A DNA stretch of 64,000 nt from Salinisphaera sp. (lineage in GTDB: Bacteria > Pseudomonadota > Gammaproteobacteria > Nevskiales > Salinisphaeraceae): contig JAQIBT010000120.1 in assembly GCA_027858915.1 (NCBI GenBank), forward strand, positions 1 to 64,000. Direction: 5' to 3'. Below are positions 29,692 to 40,218 of this stretch, piece by piece. Below the pieces are notes generated by a model that saw nothing but the letters and a program-made list of their open reading frames with translations, had not been told where the DNA came from and searched no databases. Within the stretch, counting starts at the first letter, position 1. The number at the start of each line of letters is the position of its first letter. The translations under genes were made by a program, and so were the position numbers.

Positions 29692-30957
29692 GTGAGCCTG
29701 CCTAGCGGCGCGACACGCTATCTGGTGGGCGGCGCCCTGCGTGACGAACTGCTGGGCGAACCCAGTGCCGACCGCGACTGGGTGGTGGTTGGCACTACGC
29801 CCGATGCCATGGCCGCGGCCGGCTATCGGCCCGTGGGTCGGGATTTTCCGGTATTTCTCGACCCCGAAACCCAGGAAGAACACGCGCTGGCGCGCACCGA
29901 ACGCAAGTCCGGCCGTGGCTACCACGGCTTCGTATTCCATACCGGCGCCGACGTTACGCTGGAAGCCGATCTGGCACGACGAGACCTCACCGTCAACGCC
30001 ATCGCACGCGCCGACGACGGCACGCTGGTCGATCCGTTCGATGGCCAGGCGGATATTCAGGCGCGTGTGCTGCGCCATGTGTCGGATGCGTTTGTCGAGG
30101 ACCCGGTCCGTCTGTTGCGCCTGGCGCGCTACTACGCACGCTTCGCCCCGCTGGGCTTCACGGTCGCTGAGGAGACGATGACGCTGGTTCGGCGCATGGT
30201 GGCCGCCGGCGAAATCGACCATCTGGTGCCCGAACGCGTGTGGGCCGAGGCCGAGCGTGCCTTGATGCACGACGAGCCACAGCTGTTCTTCTATCTGCTG
30301 CGCGACGCCGGTGCCACTCCCGTGCTGTTTCCCGAACTGGATGCCCTGTTCGGCGTCATCCAGCCGCCCCGCCATCATCCCGAGATCGACAGCGGCGTGC
30401 ATACCCTGCTGGTGCTAGGACAGGCGGCAATCGACGGCGCTTCGCTGACGGCCCGCTACGGCGCCCTGTGCCACGACTACGGCAAGGCATTGACGCCAGC
30501 CCGCATCCTGCCTGGCCATCACGGCCATGAAGAACGCGGCGTCAAGCCGACCGATCGGTGCAGCGCTCGGCTCGGCGTGCCCAGGACCCTGCGCGACACC
30601 GCTCGTCTGATCACACGTTGGCATACCCATCTGCATCGCATCGCCGAGTTGCGGCCCGGAACGATTCTGTCTCTGTTCGAAGGCATGGATGCTTTTCGCC
30701 GGCCAGAACGGCTGGACGACCTGATGACGGTCTGCGCGGCCGATGTCCGCGGCCGGCTGGGCTTTGAAAAACGCCGCTATCCCCAGATCGAAATCGCCAG
30801 ACAGACTTTCGAGGCCGCCCGTGCAGTCGACGCCGGCGCGCTGGCCGCCAGCGGCCTGCGCGGCTCCGCGATCGGCGAGGCCCTGCACACACGCCGAATC
30901 GAAGCGATTGCCCGGGTGCTCGCAGCGCCGCCGCGGGCTCAACGGAGTTCCTCATGA
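29692..30957 (+). CDS. cca: tRNA nucleotidyltransferase (CCA-adding enzyme)
   Basis: Cca adds or repairs the 3' CCA of tRNAs. The 421-residue class II enzyme starts near RYLVGGALRDELLGE, with the metal-binding motif DRDWVVVG and RRDLTVNAIA downstream. A C-terminal HD domain (CHDYGKALTP, about 263) suggests additional phosphohydrolase activity, as in E. coli Cca. GTG 29692 is preferred because families begin just before the LVGG motif; the long open upstream extension is not family-like. The 3' end overlaps folM-like by 4 bp. Confidence 0.93.
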   Translation: MSLPSGATRYLVGGALRDELLGEPSADRDWVVVGTTPDAMAAAGYRPVGRDFPVFLDPETQEEHALARTERKSGRGYHGFVFHTGADVTLEADLARRDLTVNAIARADDGTLVDPFDGQADIQARVLRHVSDAFVEDPVRLLRLARYYARFAPLGFTVAEETMTLVRRMVAAGEIDHLVPERVWAEAERALMHDEPQLFFYLLRDAGATPVLFPELDALFGVIQPPRHHPEIDSGVHTLLVLGQAAIDGASLTARYGALCHDYGKALTPARILPGHHGHEERGVKPTDRCSARLGVPRTLRDTARLITRWHTHLHRIAELRPGTILSLFEGMDAFRRPERLDDLMTVCAADVRGRLGFEKRRYPQIEIARQTFEAARAVDAGALAASGLRGSAIGEALHTRRIEAIARVLAAPPRAQRSSS

Positions 30958-31703
30958 ACGACAATATGCCCCAGCCCGCGAACCTGCTCGGTACGGTGGT
31001 CGTCACCGGCGCCAACCGCAACGTCGGTGCGCATCTGGCCGGACGCTTCATCGACGACGGCTATACGGTCGTGGCCCAGTATCGAAGCGCGACAGACGCG
31101 CTCGATGCACTGGTCGAACGAGGCGCCATCGCGATTCAGGGCGATTTTTCGGATGCTGCCGCCAGCCAGGCCGTCGCCGACCGTATTGCGGCTGCTGCGC
31201 CGACGATCCGTGCGGTCGTACATAACGCGTCGACCTTTTCACCCACCAACGACGACCCAGCGCAAGCCGCAGAACAGTTCCAGGCGTTCTTCGAGGTCCA
31301 TATGCGCGCACCGTATCTGCTCAATACCCGGCTGGCCGATCAGATTGCCGCCCCCGACGGCGGTGCCGGCGATATCATCCATATCACCGATATCTACGCC
31401 GACAATCCGGGCCCGCAATACGACATCTACTGTGCGACCAAGGCCGGCCTGCAGAATCTATCGGCCTCGTTCGCCAAGCGCCTGGCACCGCGGGTCAAGG
31501 TGAACGCCATCCAGCCCGGCCCTATCTCATTCGAAAGCTGGGTGAGCGAAGAACAACGCCAGGCCATGCTGCGGGCCACGCCGCTGGCCAAGACCGGCAC
31601 GCCGGAAGCCATCTACAAGGCCGTACGGGCATTCATGGACAACGATTATCAGACCGGTGCCGTAGTCGCGGTCGACGGCGGCAAACGTCTAGGCAGCAAC
31701 TAA
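30954..31703 (+). CDS. folM: Pteridine reductase-like short-chain dehydrogenase (FolM type)
   Basis: The 249-residue SDR has the cofactor motif VTGANRNVGAHLAG (about 17-30) and the catalytic YDIYCATKAG (Tyr and Lys in Y-x3-K). Residues around HITDIYADNPGP match FolM-type dihydromonapterin/dihydrofolate reductases. Its neighbours folK and folB (convergent) support a pterin role. It overlaps cca by 4 bp. A generic SDR function cannot be excluded. Confidence 0.8.
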   Translation: MNDNMPQPANLLGTVVVTGANRNVGAHLAGRFIDDGYTVVAQYRSATDALDALVERGAIAIQGDFSDAAASQAVADRIAAAAPTIRAVVHNASTFSPTNDDPAQAAEQFQAFFEVHMRAPYLLNTRLADQIAAPDGGAGDIIHITDIYADNPGPQYDIYCATKAGLQNLSASFAKRLAPRVKVNAIQPGPISFESWVSEEQRQAMLRATPLAKTGTPEAIYKAVRAFMDNDYQTGAVVAVDGGKRLGSN

Positions 31704-31747
31704 CGCTCTGACTTTTCTGACTGAGCGCGGACCTGCGAAGACGTTTG

Positions 31748-31762
31748 GTCCGCAAATGAACG
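31748..31762 (+). repeat. Copy of the GTCCGCAAATGAACG dispersed repeat
   Basis: An exact 15-bp match to 11941-11955, located between the convergent folM-like and folK genes. Confidence 0.5.
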
Positions 31763-31783
31763 CTCGAAAATGCCGCAAGAATG

Positions 31784-32272
31784 TCATGGCTGATCCAGCG
31801 AAATCTCGGTCAACGGCTGATCGGCGGCGTCAAAAGCCGCCCACAGGTCTGCATAGCTTCGTGCGAGTACGGGATGCAGCGCCTGCGGCCGCATATCCGA
31901 AAGCGGCCGCAATACAAAGGCGTAGTCCAGAATATCAGCGCGCGGCACGCGGATATCACCGTTGTCGAATACGGTATTGCCGAACAGCAGCATATCCAGG
32001 TCCATCGTCCGCGAGCCCTCACGGACAACCTGCCGACGACCGCAGTCGGCTTCGATGCGACGAAGCTGGCGCTGTACATCGCCAATATCGTCGGCCGACT
32101 CGAATGCCACGACCAGATTCACGAAATCATGGCCGTTGAAACCGACGGCCGGACACCGATAGATCGGCGAGACATCCAGCTCACCGAAAACCGCGCTCAG
32201 GGCGGCCAGGGCCTCGGGCACGTGCACGGCCGGTTCGATGTTGGAGCCCATGCCGACAAAGACCTCGGTCAT
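31784..32272 (-). CDS. folK: Hydroxymethyldihydropterin pyrophosphokinase FolK
   Basis: FolK transfers pyrophosphate from ATP to 6-hydroxymethyl-dihydropterin in folate synthesis. The 162-residue protein shows VGMGSNIEP (about 6-14), the metal-binding SRTMDLDMLLFGN (about 90-102) and RVPRADILDYAFVLRPLSDM. The start overlaps the folB stop by 4 bp. Confidence 0.94.
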   Translation of the reverse strand: MTEVFVGMGSNIEPAVHVPEALAALSAVFGELDVSPIYRCPAVGFNGHDFVNLVVAFESADDIGDVQRQLRRIEADCGRRQVVREGSRTMDLDMLLFGNTVFDNGDIRVPRADILDYAFVLRPLSDMRPQALHPVLARSYADLWAAFDAADQPLTEISLDQP

Positions 32273-32625
32273 GCAGCACGCTCCCGGGTAATACGAATAC
32301 CGACGCCGCGCGCACCGCGCAGGGCCTGCGGCTTGTCCAGGCGCAACGTCACCCGCTGAACCGGAAATTCGTCGAGAATCAGGCTCGTGATGCGTTCAGA
32401 CAAGGTTTCTACCAGATCGAATTCAGCGGCTTCGACGAATGCGATGACGCGCTTGGCGACGGCCTTGTAATCGAGCGTGTGTGCGACATCATCGGTAGCG
32501 GCTGCCTGGCGGATATCAAACCCCATTTCGAGATCGATGATCACGCGCTGGCGAATTCGACGCTCCCAGTCATACAAGCCAATCACCGTGTCGACCGTGA
32601 GCTGGTCGATAAAGATAGTGTCCAA
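32269..32625 (-). CDS. folB: Dihydroneopterin aldolase FolB
   Basis: FolB cleaves dihydroneopterin, the step before FolK. The 118-residue protein has FIDQLTVDTVIGLYDWERR (start region with the conserved Gly-x-Tyr/Trp-Glu) and the lysine segment LRLDKPQALRGA. I use TTG 32625: GGAG lies about 9 bp upstream and the resulting MDTIFIDQL start matches the family. The frame stays open further upstream without similarity. It is the first gene of folB-folK. Confidence 0.92.
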   Translation of the reverse strand: MDTIFIDQLTVDTVIGLYDWERRIRQRVIIDLEMGFDIRQAAATDDVAHTLDYKAVAKRVIAFVEAAEFDLVETLSERITSLILDEFPVQRVTLRLDKPQALRGARGVGIRITRERAA

Positions 32626-32753
32626 CGTCGCGGTCTCCGGTATCTGTGGCGGGCCACAGCATAAGGGCTGACGCCGATTCATGCACTTGTCGGCAATACA
32701 CCGGCGGCCAACGTGGCAGAATCGGCCAGTCCGACTGCGTGATACAACCCGCC

Positions 32754-33668
32754 ATGCTTGCCGTAGAACAGACACTCGGCCCTTTATTTGTTCTGATCCT
32801 GGTCGGCGCCTTGCTGGGCTGGCAGCAGTATCCAGGCGGCGATTTCTGGCCGCGCGCCGAACGCCTTATCTATTATTTGTTGTTCCCGGCGCTGCTGATC
32901 AAGGCGCTGGCGACCGCTCGCTTCGCCGCTGTCCCCGTCGCCGGTATTGCTATCACCAGCCTGGGTACATTGCTGGCGTTCGCCCTGCTGCTGTGGATCA
33001 GCCGACGCCGGCTTCCTATCGAAAACAGTGCCTTCACCTCAGTATTCCAAGGCGCACTGCGCTTCAACACCTACGTCGCGATTGGCGGCGCGACCGCACT
33101 GCACGGGGCGCAGGGGACAGCTGTGGCAGCGGTGGTGATTGCCCTGCTGGTACCCACGGTCAATATCTTGAGCGTGCTCTGTTTCATCCTGACCGGCACG
33201 CTGGGGCGCACCGGCCTGTGGCGCGGGCTGGCAGAGCTGCTGCGAAATCCGCTGATTGTGAGTTGTGCGATTGGCATTGCGCTCAACGCCAGCGGCATCG
33301 GTCTGCCGGGCTGGAGCGCGCCCGTACTGGGCCTGATCGGACAGGCTGCACTGCCGCTGGCGTTGATTGCCGTCGGCGTCGCCTTGCGCCCTGCTGCCCT
33401 GCTGCGCAGCGGCCGGGCGTTCTGGATTTCGACGGCCGTTCGTCTGGTGCTGTTGCCTGCTGCCACGCTCACGATGGCCTGGCTTACCGGGCTGGACTCG
33501 GTCAGCCGCGATGTCGTGCTGCTGTTTGCCGCGGCTTCAACCGCTACATCGGCTTATATTCTGTCGCGCCAGCTCGGCGGCGACAGCGAGCTGATGGCAG
33601 CGATTGTCACCGGTCAGACCTTGTTGTCGATGCTCACCCTGCCAATCTGGCTGGGCTGGTTGAGCTGA
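32754..33668 (+). CDS. AEC-family (auxin efflux carrier-like) transporter
   Basis: The 304-residue membrane protein has about ten hydrophobic segments in two similar halves, as in the AEC/malonate-efflux family. Typical elements are [17 protein letters not shown] (about 38-54) and [15 protein letters not shown] near the C-terminus. Substrate cannot be inferred. The last 35 bp overlap the convergent tsaD 3' end. Confidence 0.88.
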   Translation: MLAVEQTLGPLFVLILVGALLGWQQYPGGDFWPRAERLIYYLLFPALLIKALATARFAAVPVAGIAITSLGTLLAFALLLWISRRRLPIENSAFTSVFQGALRFNTYVAIGGATALHGAQGTAVAAVVIALLVPTVNILSVLCFILTGTLGRTGLWRGLAELLRNPLIVSCAIGIALNASGIGLPGWSAPVLGLIGQAALPLALIAVGVALRPAALLRSGRAFWISTAVRLVLLPAATLTMAWLTGLDSVSRDVVLLFAAASTATSAYILSRQLGGDSELMAAIVTGQTLLSMLTLPIWLGWLS

Positions 33669-34695
33669 CGTCGCCAACCGGCGGACGCAGTGTCTCCAGC
33701 GACCAGCGCGGCACTGCATCGGCCGAGACAATCCCGGGCCGCATCTCGTGGCGACGCCGATACCCCACCAGCGCAATCATCGCCGCATTATCGGTACAGA
33801 ACTCGTGGCGTGGGAAATAGCTCTCGAAGCCGTCGCGGGCAGCGCGCCTGGCCAGTGCTGCGCGCAGGCTGGCGTTGGCACCCACGCCGCCGGCTACCAC
33901 CAGCCGTGCAACGTCACACTCACGCAGCGCGCGGGCGCATTTGCCGACCAGCGTATCGACCACGGCCTGTTGAAAGCTGGCTGCAATATCGGCGTGAGCC
34001 GCCTGGGTATGCGGTGCTGCCTTGATTGCCAGCATGACCGCGGTCTTCAAGCCGGAGAACGAGAAATCCAGGCCTGCCCGCTTGAGCATGGGGCGCGGAA
34101 AATCATGCGCCTTCGGATCACCCTCGGTCGCCAGGGCCGCCAACGCCGGACCACCGGGATACCCCAGGCCGAGCATCTTGGCCGACTTGTCGAAGGCCTC
34201 GCCCACGGCATCATCCAGGCTCTGACCGAGCACCGTGTATTGCCCGACACCGTCGACCCGGACCAGCAGCGTATGCCCGCCGGATACCAGCAGCGCAATA
34301 TAAGGAAACGCAGGTGCCGGCGTCTCCAGCAACGGCGACAACAGATGCCCTTCCATATGATGGACGCCCAGCACCGGCAGCTCCAGACTCATCCCCAGGC
34401 CGGCCGCCAGCGATGCCCCAACCAGCAGGGCGCCGACCAGGCCAGGACCGCGCGTATAAGCAATGCCGGTCAACACAGGATTGCCGGCCTGGCGGCGCGC
34501 CTGCTCGACCAGCGGCAGCAACTTGCGAATATGATCCCGCGACGCAAGCTCCGGCACCACGCCGCCGTAGTCGGCGTGCATGGCGACCTGGCTGTGCAGC
34601 GCATGTGCGACAAGCCCTTGATCTGCCGTGTAAATTGCTGCCGCGCTTTCGTCGCAGGAACTCTCTATGCCTAGAATGACAGCGTTGCGTTGCAA
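33634..34695 (-). CDS. tsaD: tRNA N6-threonylcarbamoyltransferase TsaD
   Basis: TsaD transfers threonylcarbamoyl to A37 of ANN-decoding tRNAs. The 353-residue ASKHA-fold protein has [15 protein letters not shown] (about 8-22), the metal-binding HHMEGH (about 111-116) and VSGGHTLLV. The only plausible start is TTG 34695; no ATG is available and no good Shine-Dalgarno is seen. That TTG lies within the palindromic TTGCAA that also forms the -35 box of the divergent rpsU promoter. It is divergent from rpsU, as in many gammaproteobacteria. Confidence 0.94.
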   Translation of the reverse strand: MQRNAVILGIESSCDESAAAIYTADQGLVAHALHSQVAMHADYGGVVPELASRDHIRKLLPLVEQARRQAGNPVLTGIAYTRGPGLVGALLVGASLAAGLGMSLELPVLGVHHMEGHLLSPLLETPAPAFPYIALLVSGGHTLLVRVDGVGQYTVLGQSLDDAVGEAFDKSAKMLGLGYPGGPALAALATEGDPKAHDFPRPMLKRAGLDFSFSGLKTAVMLAIKAAPHTQAAHADIAASFQQAVVDTLVGKCARALRECDVARLVVAGGVGANASLRAALARRAARDGFESYFPRHEFCTDNAAMIALVGYRRRHEMRPGIVSADAVPRWSLETLRPPVGDVSSTSPARLAG

Positions 34696-34718
34696 AGTAG
34701 CGGACTCGGGCGTATTAT
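34690..34718 (+). promoter_or_regulatory. Probable sigma-70 promoter of rpsU
   Basis: TTGCAA (34690-34695) and TATTAT (34713-34718) are separated by 17 bp, close to the sigma-70 consensus, about 90 bp upstream of the rpsU start. The -35 box overlaps the TTG start codon of the divergent tsaD. Confidence 0.65.
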
Positions 34719-34808
34719 TTAACGCCCTATTCTAGCGTTTTGCCGTGCGCGGTTGTATCGCCCGAATAAAACCATAGCCAAAAAATTCTTCCGGAGAGTG
34801 ATTGCTCA

Positions 34809-35024
34809 ATGCCTAGCGTACGCGTTAAAGAGAACGAGCCGTTTGAAGTCGCACTGCGTCGTTTCAAGCGCAGCTGCGAAAAAGCCGGCGTCGTGACCGA
34901 AGTGCGTCGCCGCGAATTCTTCGAAAAGCCCTGCCAGACGCGCAAGCGCAAGCGCGCGGCTGCGGTCAAGCGCCATGCCAAGAAGCTGCAACGAGAGCAG
35001 CTGCGTTTTACACGTCAATACTGA
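34809..35024 (+). CDS. rpsU: 30S ribosomal protein S21
   Basis: S21 is a small basic protein of the 30S subunit needed for initiation. The 71-residue product has the family N-terminus [20 protein letters not shown] and a Lys/Arg-rich C-terminus ([15 protein letters not shown]). A CGGAGAG-like site precedes the ATG. It starts the rpsU-yqeY-dnaG-rpoD block; a hairpin with a T-run follows at once, likely reducing read-through. Confidence 0.98.
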   Translation: MPSVRVKENEPFEVALRRFKRSCEKAGVVTEVRRREFFEKPCQTRKRKRAAAVKRHAKKLQREQLRFTRQY

Positions 35025-35051
35025 CCGTAATGGCGACGTATTGAACATGAG

Positions 35052-35077
35052 ACAGCGGCCCAGGCCGCTGTTTTTTT
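35052..35077 (+). terminator. Intrinsic terminator after rpsU
   Basis: A 9-bp perfect stem (ACAGCGGCC with GGCCGCTGT) is followed by seven T. It lies 28 bp after the rpsU stop and before yqeY. It probably acts as an attenuating terminator inside the macromolecular-synthesis block, as known for E. coli rpsU-dnaG. Confidence 0.85.
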
Positions 35078-35110
35078 GGCCGCGACACATTTTTCCAGAG
35101 GTCTGATTCC

Positions 35111-35557
35111 ATGAGCCTGAAAGACCAGCTACAGGACGACATGAAGTCGGCGATGCGCGCCCGCGACAAGGAGCGACTGACCGTCATCCGCATGGCGCTC
35201 GCCGCGGTCAAACAGCGCGAGATCGATGACGCCACCGTGCTGGACGAGCCCCAGGTCCTGGCCGTGATCGAAAAGATGGTCAAACAGCGCCGCGACGCCG
35301 AGACCCAGTATCAGGACGCCGACCGCCCGGAACTGGCCGATGCCGAAGCCGCAGAGATTGCGGTGCTCGAACACTACCTGCCGGCGCAGCTGTCGGACGC
35401 CGAGATCGATACGATGATCGATTCGGCAATCAGCGAAGCGGGCGCTACCTCGATGAAGGATATGGGTCAGGTCATGGGCCAGCTCAAACCAAAGATTCAG
35501 GGGCAGGCCGATATGGCAGTCGTCAGCCAGCGCCTGAAGACCAAGCTGCAGGCCTGA
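35111..35557 (+). CDS. yqeY: GatB/YqeY domain protein
   Basis: The 148-residue helical protein belongs to the GatB/YqeY family (MSLKDQLQDDMKSAMRARDK; LEHYLPAQLSDAEI near 93). The family resembles the tail domain of GatB, but the free-standing proteins have no firm role. Its position between rpsU and dnaG is common outside the enterics. An AGAGG site lies upstream of the ATG. Confidence 0.94.
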   Translation: MSLKDQLQDDMKSAMRARDKERLTVIRMALAAVKQREIDDATVLDEPQVLAVIEKMVKQRRDAETQYQDADRPELADAEAAEIAVLEHYLPAQLSDAEIDTMIDSAISEAGATSMKDMGQVMGQLKPKIQGQADMAVVSQRLKTKLQA

Positions 35558-35640
35558 CCCACAACGCAGAATGACATTGGCCCGGCACCGCGGCACACCA
35601 GCCGGCGCCGGGCTCGTCGATTTCTGCCGGGTACGTCTGC

Positions 35641-37410
35641 ATGGCGCGCATTCCACAGCATTTCATCGATCAACTGCTCGAACGCACGGATATCGTGTCG
35701 CTCGTCGATGCTCGGGTGTCGCTGAAGAAAACCGGGCGCGAGTATGCCGCCTGCTGTCCGTTTCACGATGAAAACACGCCCTCGTTCACCGTGTCTCCGA
35801 GCAAGCAGTTCTATCACTGCTTTGGTTGCGGCGCGCACGGCACCGCAATCAGCTTTCTCATGGAATACGACCGGCTGGAATTCCGTGATGCGGTCGACGT
35901 GCTGGCGCAGGCGCTCGGCCTGGAGATTCCGGAGGAAGCACAGTCCGCCGACGACATCGGTCCGCCGCGCGATCCGCTATACCAGGCGATGACACTGGCC
36001 GACCGACACTATCAGGCTGCGCTGCGCCAGGATCAGGCCACCATCGATTACCTCAAGCAGCGCGGCGTGTCCGGCGAGATGGCCAAACGCTACGGGCTGG
36101 GATACGCGGCCGATGTCTGGGACGGACTCAATCAGCGCATCAGCGACAAGGCCGCCGCGACCGCCGCCGGACTGTTGATTCCACGCGACAGCGGCGGATT
36201 TTTTGATCGCTTCCGCAACCGACTGATGTTTCCAATCCGCGACACGCGCGGGCGCACTATTGCCTTCGGGGGCCGCACGCTGGGCGACGACAAGGCCAAA
36301 TACCTGAACTCGCCGGAAACGCCGCTGTTCCACAAGTCCGACCAGATGTACGGGCTGTTCGAAGCACGCCAGGCCATGCGCGACCTGCCGCGCCTGCTGG
36401 TGGTCGAAGGCTATATGGACGTCATCGCCCTGGCCCAGCACGGTTTTCCCAATGCGGTCGCGACACTGGGTACGGCCACCACGCCTTCACATCTGACAAC
36501 TCTGTTCCGACATACCGAAGAAATCGTGTTCTGCTTCGACGGCGATGCTGCTGGGGTACGTGCTGCCCGCAAGGCCATGGATCAGAGCCTGCCGGTGATG
36601 CGCGGTACGCGACGGGTACGTTTTCTGTTCCTGCCGGACGGCGAGGATCCCGACAGCCTGCTGCGCGGGCCTGGCGGCCGTGACGCCATGCAGGCGGCGA
36701 TCGAATCCGCGAGGCCGGCGTCAAGCGTATTGATTGATGCGCTCAGCGACGGGCTCGACCTGAACACGCCCGACGATCGCGCGCAGTTGATCGAACGGGC
36801 CCGCCGGCCGATCAATGCCCTGCCGCCGGAAGCATTTCGCGCCGAGTTGATCGCAGAGATCAGTCGCCTGGCACGGTTGCCGAGCGAAGACTTGCGTCAG
36901 ATGTTTGCGAACACACCTTCAACGCAGCGACCCAAAGCCGATAAACCCTTGGAGCGCCACAGCCACGAGTCACGAGTGACGCCGGTAACGCGGGGCCTGA
37001 CGCTTTTGATGGCAGATACGACGCTGGCAACGAACATTGAACAGACACACTCTCTGCGCGACAGCCGAATAGCCGGCGCCGGGATTCTGGCCGAGGCAAT
37101 TGACTTTTTTGCAAGCAACCCAAACGTATCGGTAGCGCAATGGTTGGAACACTATCGCGAGCATCGGTATTTCCATCGCCTGCAAGTGCTGGCGGGCCAG
37201 CACCCACCGGGCGATGCCGAGCAACGCGCCGCAGAATTCGCCGACGTCATTAGACGCATCGCGCGCCAGAGCATATCTCGACAGTCGCTACGCGATCGTT
37301 ACAACGCACTGGTAGCACAACAGGAACGCGAGCCGCTGGATGCAGCGGCCGCACAAGAGTTGAAACAGGTCTTGAATCAGCTACAGGACGCCACCGATAC
37401 CGGCCATTGA
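35641..37410 (+). CDS. dnaG: DNA primase
   Basis: DnaG makes RNA primers for replication. The 589-residue protein has the N-terminal CHC2 zinc finger (CCPFHDE ... YHCFGCGAHG, about 39-66), the primase core and TOPRIM motifs VVEGYMDVIAL (about 254-264) and CFDGDAAGVRAA (about 298-309). A divergent C-terminal DnaB-interaction domain follows (from about 440). The region 430-450 is a variable linker. Confidence 0.97.
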   Translation: MARIPQHFIDQLLERTDIVSLVDARVSLKKTGREYAACCPFHDENTPSFTVSPSKQFYHCFGCGAHGTAISFLMEYDRLEFRDAVDVLAQALGLEIPEEAQSADDIGPPRDPLYQAMTLADRHYQAALRQDQATIDYLKQRGVSGEMAKRYGLGYAADVWDGLNQRISDKAAATAAGLLIPRDSGGFFDRFRNRLMFPIRDTRGRTIAFGGRTLGDDKAKYLNSPETPLFHKSDQMYGLFEARQAMRDLPRLLVVEGYMDVIALAQHGFPNAVATLGTATTPSHLTTLFRHTEEIVFCFDGDAAGVRAARKAMDQSLPVMRGTRRVRFLFLPDGEDPDSLLRGPGGRDAMQAAIESARPASSVLIDALSDGLDLNTPDDRAQLIERARRPINALPPEAFRAELIAEISRLARLPSEDLRQMFANTPSTQRPKADKPLERHSHESRVTPVTRGLTLLMADTTLATNIEQTHSLRDSRIAGAGILAEAIDFFASNPNVSVAQWLEHYREHRYFHRLQVLAGQHPPGDAEQRAAEFADVIRRIARQSISRQSLRDRYNALVAQQEREPLDAAAAQELKQVLNQLQDATDTGH

Positions 37411-37521
37411 AAGCTATCATCTTCCATAGTGTCGTGGTCGCAGCGACGCGGCCACGGTGATAACATGGTCGGTTATCGCTGATCGCGTCAAGCCCCACGA
37501 GCACAACCGCAGCTAGAGCAC

Positions 37522-39324
<1,803 letters not shown>

Positions 39325-39373
39325 CGCTCGCGAGACAGTCCCACGATGATTAGGGCCTGTCACGGGACACTAG

Positions 39374-39402
39374 AGCCGGATGTGTGTGCATCCGGTTTTT
39401 TT
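39374..39402 (+). terminator. Intrinsic terminator after rpoD
   Basis: A 7-bp stem CCGGATG/CATCCGG with loop TGTGTG is followed by seven T, about 50 bp after the rpoD stop. The sequence just before it (39355-39374) contains CCTGTCACGGGACACTAG, which matches the tips of the inverted-repeat element upstream of trkH. Confidence 0.9.
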
Positions 39403-39525
39403 ATGGCCGTCGCCAGCCAAAGCCCACACTCCCCTCAAACCGTGCGCCCCGCTAACGCCTACAGATGCGCCGTCATCGGCCGTTAACCGTTGTATCTAAA
39501 GAAGACGGGCCGGAGCCACGCGCGC

Positions 39526-40218
39526 ATGGCAAGAATCACTTCCGCTGCGATACGCCGGGCCGCTGTCTGGCTTGGGGTAACCGCAGCGCTCGCTGGCCTG
39601 TCGTTAGCGGCGTCCGCGAAGGATCTCAGCATCCGCGCGACGGACGCCGACAATCAGCCGCTGGCCAATGCCGTGATTCTGGCCGACTGGGCTGGGGCAC
39701 CCGTGATTTCCGGAACCAATCAAATCGCCGAGGTGGCGCAGCGCCATCTGAAATTTCACCCGCACGTGCTGGTCGTCGCAGCCGGCACCAGCGTGACCTT
39801 TCCCAATCATGACCGCACCCGTCATCAGGTGTATTCGTTCTCGCCCACCAAGACCTTCAATCTGAAGCTCTATGTTGGCCGGCCGCAGCGGCCGATCGTG
39901 TTTGACAAGGCCGGCGTTGTCACCCTGGGCTGCGATATCCACGATTACATGCAGGCATTCATCGTAGTGACCGCCAAGCCGCGCTGGGCGATTACCGATG
40001 ATCAAGGCCGTGCCATCCTCCACGGCCTGCCGGACAACAAACCGGTAGAACTATCGCTATGGCATCCCTGGATGCCCAGCGACAACGGGCGCGTTGAGCG
40101 CAAGGTCGACGCCGCTGCAAGGGCGGTCGCTGTTCAGCTGGATGTGATGCCGCCGTCGACGGCTACGCGCCTCCACGGCTCGAGCCTCCAGGATCAGTTC
40201 GACCAACTGGCCAAATGA
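39526..40218 (+). CDS. Exported cupredoxin-like (plastocyanin fold) protein
   Basis: The 230-residue protein has a signal peptide (VWLGVTAALAGLSLAASA) and a cupredoxin-like domain. FPNHDRTRHQVYSFSP supplies a histidine and LGCDIHDYMQ a Cys-x3-His-x3-Met, matching a type-1 copper site. Similar proteins are annotated as methylamine-utilisation or plastocyanin-like proteins. I chose ATG 39526, which has GGAG about 10 bp upstream. Its stop overlaps the next gene by 4 bp, so it is probably the periplasmic partner of the following sensor protein. Copper loading and redox role are inferred. Confidence 0.82.
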   Translation: MARITSAAIRRAAVWLGVTAALAGLSLAASAKDLSIRATDADNQPLANAVILADWAGAPVISGTNQIAEVAQRHLKFHPHVLVVAAGTSVTFPNHDRTRHQVYSFSPTKTFNLKLYVGRPQRPIVFDKAGVVTLGCDIHDYMQAFIVVTAKPRWAITDDQGRAILHGLPDNKPVELSLWHPWMPSDNGRVERKVDAAARAVAVQLDVMPPSTATRLHGSSLQDQFDQLAK

